33,086 bases of DNA from an uncultured Ruminococcus sp. (GTDB lineage Bacteria > Bacillota > Clostridia > Oscillospirales > Ruminococcaceae). The translations under genes were made by a program, and so were the position numbers. The notes under the pieces were generated by a model that had not been told where the DNA came from, ran no database searches, and saw only the letters and a program-made list of their open reading frames with translations. Location of the stretch: assembly GCA_902787365.1 (NCBI GenBank), contig CADAGC010000001.1:1-33086 (forward strand), given 5' to 3'. Every line of letters begins with the position of its first letter. Position 1 is the stretch's first letter. Of the stretch, positions 14,709 through 21,256 are shown piece by piece.

Positions 14709-15593
14709 TTAGCCGTTTGATATTACGAAGTTTACCTCGCCGAAGCTGAATGATACGGGGATAAGGAACGCAGGGTTCTCGAAAACTATCTTATCGTCTG
14801 TGTGTATCTCCTGCGGGTCAAGCTGAAGCTCTATGCCGTGCTCGTTTGACTCGTTTACTGTGAACAGACCGTTGTTTACGTTCATAAACTCGCCTACCGT
14901 CGCATCAACGAAATCATCGACCTCTGTGAACTCTTCCTTTGCGAAGCGCTCTGCGAAAGCCATATACTCGGCAGTATCGGCAGCCACGCAGGTTATTGAG
15001 TTGTATGCGCCTGTTACTGCCTGCTTAACGATATGGGGCGCTTCAAGCTCGTGGATTATGCTCGAACCTAAAGGCGTAAAGTCATCGCCGATAAATCTGA
15101 TTATATCCTTGAAAAGCAGAGTGGTATACTCTGTGTATATTCTTGCATTTGCAGCCGTGTCAAAGTGATAGAAGCCCGAGATAAGCTTTGAGAGCTTGTC
15201 AGACTGGTTGCCCGAGATATCGTCATTCGAGAGGGAATTCTCATTCTTATACTCGATGATAGCCGACTCGAAATCAGCATTTGACATAACGCCACTGTTA
15301 ACGAGTGTCTGCCCCAGCAGCAGATAATCTGTGGGCTGCTCGGAAAGGAGCCTTTCAACATCGCTGTCAGTCAGATAGCCAAGCTCAACGCAGAGGTCAC
15401 CGAAGCGCTTATCAACGCTCTGCTGAGTAACATTTACGTGCTCGACCTGCTCAGAAGTCATAAGCCCTGCGTTTATGGCAAGAACACCAAGACGCATTCT
15501 TGTGTTCTTCTTCTCCTCAAATGCCTGTGTAAGGTCAGCGGCCGTTACAAGCCCCTTATGTAATAGAAAGCTTCCAAAAAACTGTGCAAACAT
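14709..15593 (-). CDS. Four MshEN-like repeats fused to a CheX-like phosphatase domain
   Basis: 294 residues, no signal or membrane segment. The N-terminal half has four 24-residue repeats at 5–28, 34–57, 63–86 and 92–115, each separated by exactly five residues, on the pattern '[R/F/L]xGxxLxxxGxxxxxxLxxxLxxQ'. Repeats 2 and 3 begin with Arg (R34, R63). This is the 24-5-24 spacing of the c-di-GMP-binding MshEN domain. After a linker (116–150), residues 150–294 resemble CheX/CheC CheY-P phosphatases, with an ExxN active-site motif at E235–N238 (EFMN). It lies 41 bp after a cheY-like gene in the same operon. Inferred role: c-di-GMP-regulated dephosphorylation of that CheY. The CheX assignment rests on motif and context; no homology search was run. 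Confidence 0.75.
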   Translation of the reverse strand: MFAQFFGSFLLHKGLVTAADLTQAFEEKKNTRMRLGVLAINAGLMTSEQVEHVNVTQQSVDKRFGDLCVELGYLTDSDVERLLSEQPTDYLLLGQTLVNSGVMSNADFESAIIEYKNENSLSNDDISGNQSDKLSKLISGFYHFDTAANARIYTEYTTLLFKDIIRFIGDDFTPLGSSIIHELEAPHIVKQAVTGAYNSITCVAADTAEYMAFAERFAKEEFTEVDDFVDATVGEFMNVNNGLFTVNESNEHGIELQLDPQEIHTDDKIVFENPAFLIPVSFSFGEVNFVISNG

Positions 15594-15634
15594 AAAAATA
15601 TCTATCCTTTCGGCGCACGCTCACGGTGCGAAAA

Positions 15635-16015
15635 TTATTTCATTTCCTTAGCAGTATTTTCAAGTATCTTCTGTATCTGGTCATTGGATATAGGCTTCTG
15701 GATAAAGTCGGAAGCGCCTGCCATTATAGCGTCACGCAGGTGGTTCTGCGTACCAACCGACGAAGCCATTATCACCTTAGCCGCAGGGTCAAATTCGATT
15801 ATCTCCTTAACAGCCTCGATACCTGTCTTTTTGGGCATAACTATATCCATAAAAACAACATTGGGCTTTGAGGCCTTGTATTTTTCTACCGCCTCTTCAC
15901 CGTCGGCCGCTTCAAGCACCTCTGCCACGCCAAGACTGCTTATGAAATTTATAAGCTTCTTCCTCGCAAACATCGAGTCATCGGCTATCATTACCTTTAC
16001 ACTCTCAAGTCCCAT
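15635..16015 (-). CDS. CheY-like single-domain response regulator
   Basis: 126 residues, one receiver domain and no output domain. Acidic pocket D12/D13, phospho-acceptor D57 (VVFMDIVMP), switch Ser S85 and conserved Lys K107 (IQKP) are all present, so it should be phosphorylatable. ATG with GGAGG 8 nt upstream. First gene of a two-gene operon with the MshEN/CheX-like protein. No histidine kinase, CheA or flagellar gene is in the window, so the phosphodonor and target are unknown. Typical targets would be a flagellar switch, type IV pilus motor or another partner protein. Confidence 0.93.
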   Translation of the reverse strand: MGLESVKVMIADDSMFARKKLINFISSLGVAEVLEAADGEEAVEKYKASKPNVVFMDIVMPKKTGIEAVKEIIEFDPAAKVIMASSVGTQNHLRDAIMAGASDFIQKPISNDQIQKILENTAKEMK

Positions 16016-16063
16016 TTTTCATTCCTCCATAGTTTAATATTACACGATAAACGCTCTATAGTA

Positions 16064-16092
16064 ATTTTACCATAAATCGCACTAAAAATCAA
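16064..16092 (-). promoter_or_regulatory. SigA promoter of the cheY–cheX-like operon
   Basis: TTGATT (16087–16092), 17-bp spacer, TAAAAT (16064–16069) with TGG before the -10, about 50 bp upstream of the cheY-like start. Confidence 0.75.
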
Positions 16093-16199
16093 GTAGAATT
16101 TTGAGTATTTTTTATAGTGATAATGTATAAATTTAATTGGTTAAATTATAGCGAAATGACAATTTGACGTTAATATTTTTTACAAAACGCCCGAAATTG

Positions 16200-16229
16200 T
16201 TGACTTTTGAGAAAGGTATGGGGTATAAT
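16200..16229 (+). promoter_or_regulatory. SigA promoter of upp
   Basis: TTGACT (16200–16205), 18-bp spacer, TATAAT (16224–16229). Divergent from the cheY-like operon; leaves a 5' untranslated region of about 90 nt. The stretch 16093–16199 between the two promoters is AT-rich and no further feature was recognised in it. Confidence 0.85.
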
Positions 16230-16244
16230 TATTGTGTGAGATAA

Positions 16245-16293
16245 ATTGGGAGCCGTAGGATTGCGCCGCCGAGTGAAACCTTTCCGCCCCAAT
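16245..16293 (+). promoter_or_regulatory. Structured upp leader sharing a 26-bp segment with intergenic element B
   Basis: ATTGGG (16245–16250) can pair with CCCAAT (16288–16293), enclosing 37 nt. Within it, 16261–16286 matches 23142–23167 at 22 of 26 positions, and all four differences are transitions. No match to a riboswitch class I know, and no PyrR-type loop seen. It could be cis-regulatory RNA or a captured repeat. Confidence 0.4.
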
Positions 16294-16325
16294 AATACAA
16301 TAGATTATAAAGGACGGTGTTAACT

Positions 16326-16955
16326 ATGCCAACAGTACTTATTATGGATCATCCGCTGTTAAAGCACAAAATATCTCTCCTGCGGGACGAGAACACGGGA
16401 ACGAGGGATTTTCGTGTGCTGGTCGAGGAGATAGCTATGCTCATGGGCTATGAAGCCCTGCGTGACCTGCCTACCGAGGAAGTGGAAGTCAAAAGCCCCG
16501 TATCCACCTCTATGCAGCCCATGCTCTCGGGCAGAAAGCTTGCCGTCGTGCCGATACTGCGTGCAGGGCTTGGAATGGTGGGCGGAATACTCGCCCTCGT
16601 GCCGTCGGCAAAAGTGGGGCATATCGGCCTTTACCGTGACGAGGTGACTCACCAGCCCCACGACTACTTCTGCAAGCTGCCCGAGAATATCGACGAGCGC
16701 CTTGTTATACTGCCCGACCCTATGCTCGCCACAGGCGGCTCGGCAATTGCGGCGGTGGATTTTATAAAGGCCAAGGGCTGCAAGAACATCAAGTTTATGT
16801 GCATTATCGCCGCACCCGAGGGTCTTGAAGCCCTCAAAGCCGCTCACCCCGATATCGACATATATGTAGGCTCACTTGACGAAAAGCTCAACGACAGCGC
16901 CTATATCATTCCCGGCCTCGGCGATGCGGGCGACAGGATATTCGGGACGAAGTAG
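16326..16955 (+). CDS. upp: Uracil phosphoribosyltransferase
   Basis: 209 residues from the ATG at 16326, the family's normal size; an in-frame GTG three codons upstream is too close to AAAGGA to be used. It converts uracil and PRPP to UMP (pyrimidine salvage). PRPP-binding loop DPMLATGGS (131–139), conserved ILRAGLGM (77–84) and C-terminal uracil-binding segment PGLGDAGDR (196–204) are all intact. Own promoter, about 90-nt leader, and a strong hairpin after the stop codon. Confidence 0.97.
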   Translation: MPTVLIMDHPLLKHKISLLRDENTGTRDFRVLVEEIAMLMGYEALRDLPTEEVEVKSPVSTSMQPMLSGRKLAVVPILRAGLGMVGGILALVPSAKVGHIGLYRDEVTHQPHDYFCKLPENIDERLVILPDPMLATGGSAIAAVDFIKAKGCKNIKFMCIIAAPEGLEALKAAHPDIDIYVGSLDEKLNDSAYIIPGLGDAGDRIFGTK

Positions 16956-16975
16956 TATTACAAAAAGGCCTGAAT

Positions 16976-17015
16976 CCCTCTGTGGCGGCGCTTTGGTGGA
17001 TAGTGCCGCAGAGGG
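16976..17015 (+). other. Strong hairpin between upp and the acidic-tail gene
   Basis: CCCTCTG/CAGAGGG (16976–16982 with 17009–17015), extended inward by about five pairs including G·U. No U-tract follows, so it is a weak terminator candidate, processing site or mRNA-stabilising hairpin rather than a classical terminator. Confidence 0.5.
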
Positions 17016-17049
17016 ACAGTAAGAAATAAAAAGCGAGGAGATTACAATT

Positions 17050-17670
17050 ATGAAAAGAAAAGTTTTGTCAGAAAAGAAAGTACTCAAGGAATTAAATATT
17101 TCGGATTTCAGCCAAATGCCTAATGATGAAGAGAAAATCAAACAATTCGCAGGTATGTTACCATATATGGATAAAGAAGTTGCATTGAAGGCAATTGAAC
17201 AATTACCCGAATATAAAGATATGGCTTGTCAGCTTGCAAACACTTATAAACAAATTCTTTCAGATATTATATCGAATAATAGCAAAACCGTTGATGCTAA
17301 CATTGATATTTGCAATAAAATAATCGATTCTCTTACAAAAACGCTCGAAAAAGACAATCTTACTCCAGATGTAATCAAAAGCACACAAGAGAATATGCTA
17401 GAAATTGCAAAACTTATGAAAGAAATTGACGCACAAAACAAAGGTTTCTTATTAAAACTAGCCGGACTAAGTGCAGGCATTATAGCGATTTTAGTTGCAG
17501 GCTTAAAAATTGCAGGTACTCTGCTTGATGCTAATTCACTTGGTCAAGATGTTTATGAATCAGATGATGACGACGATGATGATGACGATGATTATGACGA
17601 TGATTATGACGATGAAGAGGACTATGACGACGACAACATAATAGATGTTGACAATTATACTAATAGTTAG
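17050..17670 (+). CDS. Uncharacterised single-pass membrane protein with poly-Asp tail
   Basis: 206 residues. Cytosolic helical/coiled-coil-like N-terminal region (1–130), one hydrophobic segment at about 133–158 (FLLKLAGLSAGIIAILVAGL), then an extremely acidic tail (about 170–200) made almost only of Asp with some Tyr and Glu, encoded by a GAY-rich microsatellite-like stretch. AGGAG lies 9 nt before the ATG. Codon use is visibly more AT-rich (AAA, GAT, TTA, ATA) than in neighbouring upp and the dynamin genes, which suggests separate origin. It ends at a strong bidirectional terminator facing the tRNA gene. No family recognised; the N-terminal pattern 'F..MLP.MDKEVALKAIEQLPEY' may help a search. 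Confidence 0.78.
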   Translation: MKRKVLSEKKVLKELNISDFSQMPNDEEKIKQFAGMLPYMDKEVALKAIEQLPEYKDMACQLANTYKQILSDIISNNSKTVDANIDICNKIIDSLTKTLEKDNLTPDVIKSTQENMLEIAKLMKEIDAQNKGFLLKLAGLSAGIIAILVAGLKIAGTLLDANSLGQDVYESDDDDDDDDDDYDDDYDDEEDYDDDNIIDVDNYTNS

Positions 17671-17686
17671 TATTCACATTTAGAGA

Positions 17687-17719
17687 AACGCCCCGACACA
17701 AACGTGTCAGGGCGTTTTA
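17687..17719 (+). terminator. Intrinsic terminator between convergent gene and tRNA
   Basis: AACGCCC/GGGCGTT (17687–17693 with 17710–17716) plus GACAC/GTGTC (17695–17699 with 17704–17708), followed by TTTTAT on the plus strand. It can also act on the minus strand as the end of tRNA-Leu transcription (GTTTCTCT). Confidence 0.85.
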
Positions 17720-17806
17720 TGGTGCCGGTGGCGGGGGTCGAACCCGCACGGTGTTGCCACCAACGGATTTTGAGTCCGTCACGTCTGCCAATTCCATCAC
17801 ACCGGC
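17720..17806 (-). tRNA. tRNA-Leu (anticodon CAA)
   Basis: 87 nt including an encoded CCA (17720–17722). Acceptor GCCGGTG pairs with CACCGGC; D-loop with GGAATTGGCAGAC; anticodon stem ACGGA/TCCGT with loop CTCAAAA giving CAA; long variable arm; T-arm GCGGG-TTCGACC-CCCGC. The class II variable arm and anticodon fit leucine. Confidence 0.96.
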
Positions 17807-17834
17807 TTATATATCCTCAAAAGAGGACTTAACC

Positions 17835-17863
17835 ATTATATCATTTTAAGTGCCTTTTGTCAA
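17835..17863 (-). promoter_or_regulatory. Consensus SigA promoter of tRNA-Leu
   Basis: TTGACA (17858–17863), 17-bp spacer, TATAAT (17835–17840) with TGA before the -10. It is a full consensus match about 29 bp from the mature tRNA 5' end. A small CCTC/GAGG hairpin lies in the short leader. No gene is seen in 17864–17996. Confidence 0.92.
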
Positions 17864-17996
17864 GCGCTTTCGCCACGGCAGGGCACAAAACGTCGCCCGC
17901 CGCCACTAAAAGACCCCTTATTTGGTCAATGTGCTGTAATCGGGGTACTATATATTGTGCAACTGCCTATATTTTTTATACATTTTTACCAAATTG

Positions 17997-18026
17997 TTGA
18001 CAGCTTTGCAAAAAACGTGCTATAAT
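17997..18026 (+). promoter_or_regulatory. SigA promoter of the dynamin operon
   Basis: TTGACA (17997–18002), 18-bp spacer, TATAAT (18021–18026) with TGC before the -10. Leader of about 115 nt containing a TGTGG/CCACA hairpin near 18032–18055. Confidence 0.9.
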
Positions 18027-18150
18027 GATATTTGTGGTAATAGATAAAAAGCCACACCGTGTAATTTTTTGGACAGCTGATGCTGAGGGTTTATCATTTT
18101 GTGACTAAGGAATATCGAAAGAATATATAATGAATGTCTGGAGGTCAAAA

Positions 18151-20196
18151 ATGGATAAGCTGATCGACTACGGCGGGTATGCCGCCTATCGTAAAACAGT
18201 TGCTGAGCTTACCGCTAATCTTAAGACGCTTCTTGAGCTTAGCGAGGGCGTACAGCTCCCCAATACCGCCGATTCCATCAAGGAAACGATAGAAAAGACG
18301 AGCGACGAGCATTTCGAGGTCGCTATCGTCGGCGAGTTTAAAAGAGGCAAGAGCACACTTATCAATGCCCTGCTCGGGCAGGAGGTGCTTCCTGCCGACG
18401 TTCTGCCTGCCACGGCAACTCTTAACAGAGTCACCTACTCCACAGACCCTTATGTGTCGGTAGAGTATAAAAACGGCACGCACGAGCGTGTAGATATCGA
18501 CAAGCTCGCTGACTATGTCACAAAGCTCACCGCCGAGAGTGAGGAAAAGGCCGAGACCGTTAAGGAAGCGACCGTTTATTATGATACCGAGTTCTGTAAG
18601 AACAACGTTGATATCATAGACACCCCCGGCCTCAACGATGATGAGCAGATGACAAGCGTTACTCTTTCTATCCTTCCCAAGATAGATGCGGCGGTCTTTG
18701 TTATTTCTGCAAACAGCCCCTTCTCGCAGTTTGAGAAAGACTTCTTGGAAAAGAAGATGCTCACATCCGACGTGGGCAGGATAATCTTCGTTGTAAACTG
18801 CTTCGGCACCTTTGCAAGAGAAGACGAAAACAAGATAGTTGAGACTGTAAGAACACGTATCACCCGCTACGTTATGGAAAAGGCCAAGAAGGTAATGGGT
18901 GAGGATTCGAGAGAGTTCGCAGCATATAAGCGTAAGATAGGCACGCCCAGAGTTATAGGCGTGTATGCGAAGCGTGCCCTTACGGCTAAGAAGATAGAAG
19001 ACCCCAACCTGCTTGAAGAGAGCAATTTCCCCGAGTTTGAAAAAGCGCTGGAGACTATGCTCACCAAGGAGAGGGGCGTTATCGCACTCCAGATACTTGC
19101 AAATAAGATAACCAACTCGGGCACAGAGATCATGAGAAGCGTCGTTATGCAGGAAAACGCCCTCATGATGGAAAACGACGAGTTCATGAAGAAGTATTCG
19201 GCTGCTATTGATGAGATAGAGTCGATAAGAAATAAGAAGAGACAGGAGTTCGTTAAGATAAACGACGCCGCAAACAAGGTCTTTGCAGACCTGCAGCCCG
19301 TGCTTGACAGCTACTGGTCGAATATCGAGAACGCCGCTATGGAGGTTATTGATAACTTCCAGATGTCCTCTGACGACTTCAAGAAGGACAGGCTCAAGAT
19401 AGTTACCAACAAGCTCACCGATAAGATAAAGGAAAATATCGAGACAAGAGCACAGCTCATCTGCGAGCAGATTCAGAACTCTATCAACGTTGCTATCAAC
19501 GTCGAGGCTGAGAGACTTCAGGACTTCGAGGACGAGTTCTTTGAGTCTGTTTCCAAGATACAGCAGATGTTCGCAGTATCCGACAGAGTTTCCAAAAACG
19601 GCGGCATCGCTGATAAGGTAACAGGTGCGGCTATCGGCTCGTTCGGTGTGGGCGGCGCATTCTTAGGCTTCCGTGAAGCGGGCGTCAAGGGCGCACTCTT
19701 AGGCGGTGCAACCGCCTTTGCAGGCTTCTCGGCTACTTACTATGCCGCTATGATGCTCGCAAGCTTCATAGGCCTTGCCTCTGCCCCCGTTACCCTCTGC
19801 CTTATGGCTTTAGCAGGCCTTGCAGGCACATTCACAAGCTCGTTTGCTATAGACAAGCTGCTTGTTAATGAGAGGATAGATAAGTACAAGACCAACTTCA
19901 AGACGCAGGTCAGAAAGCAGTTCCACGAGATGAAGCTCAACAACGACTTCACCGAGACTGTCAGAAAGCAGGTATTCACAGCGTTTGAAGGTCTTAAGAC
20001 CAAGATCGAGGACGAGACTGAGATAATCCTCCGTGACACACAGGAAACACTTGACAACTTAAACAATATGAAGGCCGAAAAGAGCCATATCTCCGAAAAG
20101 GAAATGGACAGGCTGCATGATATAGCCGAAAAGGCAAGTAAGATAGTTTCAGACGCTTATGCGCTGAGAAAGGCTCTTACCGAGGAGAATGAGTAA
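18151..20196 (+). CDS. Bacterial dynamin-like GTPase with membrane-insertion segment
   Basis: 681 residues from the ATG at 18151, which has GGAGG 6 nt upstream; an in-frame ATG at 18130 has none. GTPase domain: G1 GEFKRGKST (61–69), switch I Thr region (about 86–92), G3 DTPG (157–160). The G4 position reads VNCFGTF (215–221) and lacks the usual Asp, so guanine specificity may be altered. Helical stalk about 300–480 and 570–681. A long hydrophobic region at about 493–565 is probably a membrane-inserting paddle or two-helix hairpin, as in cyanobacterial BDLP. Such proteins bind, tubulate or fuse membranes. First gene of an operon with a degenerate M48 protein and a second dynamin. Function in this organism unknown. 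Confidence 0.9.
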   Translation: MDKLIDYGGYAAYRKTVAELTANLKTLLELSEGVQLPNTADSIKETIEKTSDEHFEVAIVGEFKRGKSTLINALLGQEVLPADVLPATATLNRVTYSTDPYVSVEYKNGTHERVDIDKLADYVTKLTAESEEKAETVKEATVYYDTEFCKNNVDIIDTPGLNDDEQMTSVTLSILPKIDAAVFVISANSPFSQFEKDFLEKKMLTSDVGRIIFVVNCFGTFAREDENKIVETVRTRITRYVMEKAKKVMGEDSREFAAYKRKIGTPRVIGVYAKRALTAKKIEDPNLLEESNFPEFEKALETMLTKERGVIALQILANKITNSGTEIMRSVVMQENALMMENDEFMKKYSAAIDEIESIRNKKRQEFVKINDAANKVFADLQPVLDSYWSNIENAAMEVIDNFQMSSDDFKKDRLKIVTNKLTDKIKENIETRAQLICEQIQNSINVAINVEAERLQDFEDEFFESVSKIQQMFAVSDRVSKNGGIADKVTGAAIGSFGVGGAFLGFREAGVKGALLGGATAFAGFSATYYAAMMLASFIGLASAPVTLCLMALAGLAGTFTSSFAIDKLLVNERIDKYKTNFKTQVRKQFHEMKLNNDFTETVRKQVFTAFEGLKTKIEDETEIILRDTQETLDNLNNMKAEKSHISEKEMDRLHDIAEKASKIVSDAYALRKALTEENE

Positions 20197-20243
20197 TACC
20201 CTCTCCGTATCAAAACAAGTCTGTTAATATAAGAAGGTGATAT

Positions 20244-21254
20244 ATGATGGCTGATTCTCTGAATATGGAGAATAATGCGGCTTCGCAGGAGGTGCAAAAC
20301 CCTCTGCTTAAGATAGATACAAGCTTCCGCACCTACCTCAACGTCTACACAAGAAGCTTTGATAACCACGTAGTCGGCGGCTCGCTCGACTATGCGCTGG
20401 ATTCTGACTTTGCGCTGAGGCAGAAGCTTTCGGGCATACTCGGCTGGGGCAGGCTTTACAGAGCCATTACCACAGGCGATATCTCCGCCGAGGGCAAGGA
20501 ATGCTATATGACCTGCGTTCAGGCAGGCAACCTCAAATACCCCGAGGTATACGATATAACCAAGAAATGCACCGAGCGCCTTGAACTCAACCCGCCCACG
20601 GTGCTTATAAAGGAAGATGATGAGCCGAGGATATACTCGCTGACAAGTGACAGCTTTGAGCCGTCGATAGTTATATCCACAGGGCTTCTGGAACTGTGCA
20701 GCAGCGAGGAGCTTCAGTTCCTTATCGGCTGTGAATGCGGCAGGCTGCAAAACAACCACACGGCATTCAATTTCGCATTTACATATCTTAACTACAACAA
20801 GCTTTGCTACCGCCCCAAAGAACGCACCTATAAGCAGGCAGTAGGCGGTCAGCTGGCACGTATGCTCATTCAATGGGTCAGATATGCAGACCTTACCACC
20901 GACAGGGCAGGCATGATATGCCTTGACGAGCCGAGCCACTACGGCAAGCTGCTGTGTGACCTCTACGAAAAGGGCTATGCAGACTTCTTCGGAAGAAAGA
21001 ACGAGAAGATGGACTTTGAGAATATACTCGAGGTCTATGAAAAGATCAAGGACGAGAAAGAACCCAGACATATAGCTATTGATAAGTCGATACCCGCCAT
21101 AAAGCGCCGTGTTATCGCAGGAATGGATTTCCTCGACTGCGTGACGCTGTATAAGTGGCGTATGGATATCAAGAGGCCTAATTACCAGCTCCGCTCGCAG
21201 CAGATGAGTGATATCCGCTGCAACCTTATCATGGGCTCGGATACGGAGGTGTGA
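20244..21254 (+). CDS. Degenerate M48-like metallopeptidase homologue
   Basis: 336 residues, cytosolic, with no signal or clear membrane helix. The segment 'IVISTGLLELCSSEELQFLIGCECGRLQNNH' (143–172) matches the M48 pattern '…TGLL..LS.EEL..V.GHELGH...NH', but the HExxH zinc/catalytic motif is C163-E-C-G-R167: both His ligands are replaced and the Glu is kept. The third-ligand region 'W.R.AELTADRAG' reads WVRYADLTTDRAG (211–223) with Asp for Glu. It is therefore probably not a classical zinc protease; Cys-based metal binding or a scaffold role is possible. AAGGTG precedes the ATG; a second ATG follows at once. Sandwiched between two dynamin genes and overlapping the ribosome site of the next. 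Confidence 0.75.
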   Translation: MMADSLNMENNAASQEVQNPLLKIDTSFRTYLNVYTRSFDNHVVGGSLDYALDSDFALRQKLSGILGWGRLYRAITTGDISAEGKECYMTCVQAGNLKYPEVYDITKKCTERLELNPPTVLIKEDDEPRIYSLTSDSFEPSIVISTGLLELCSSEELQFLIGCECGRLQNNHTAFNFAFTYLNYNKLCYRPKERTYKQAVGGQLARMLIQWVRYADLTTDRAGMICLDEPSHYGKLLCDLYEKGYADFFGRKNEKMDFENILEVYEKIKDEKEPRHIAIDKSIPAIKRRVIAGMDFLDCVTLYKWRMDIKRPNYQLRSQQMSDIRCNLIMGSDTEV

Positions 21255-21256
21255 AT

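Noticed and set aside
16976-17015. Classical terminator for upp
   Set aside because: The hairpin is strong but no U-tract follows, so it is recorded only as a hairpin.
17720-17863. Phage or island attachment site at tRNA-Leu
   Set aside because: No duplicated tRNA 3' end and no integrase gene found within the window.
18130-18150. Upstream ATG of the first dynamin gene
   Set aside because: No SD; the ATG at 18151 has GGAGG at ideal spacing.
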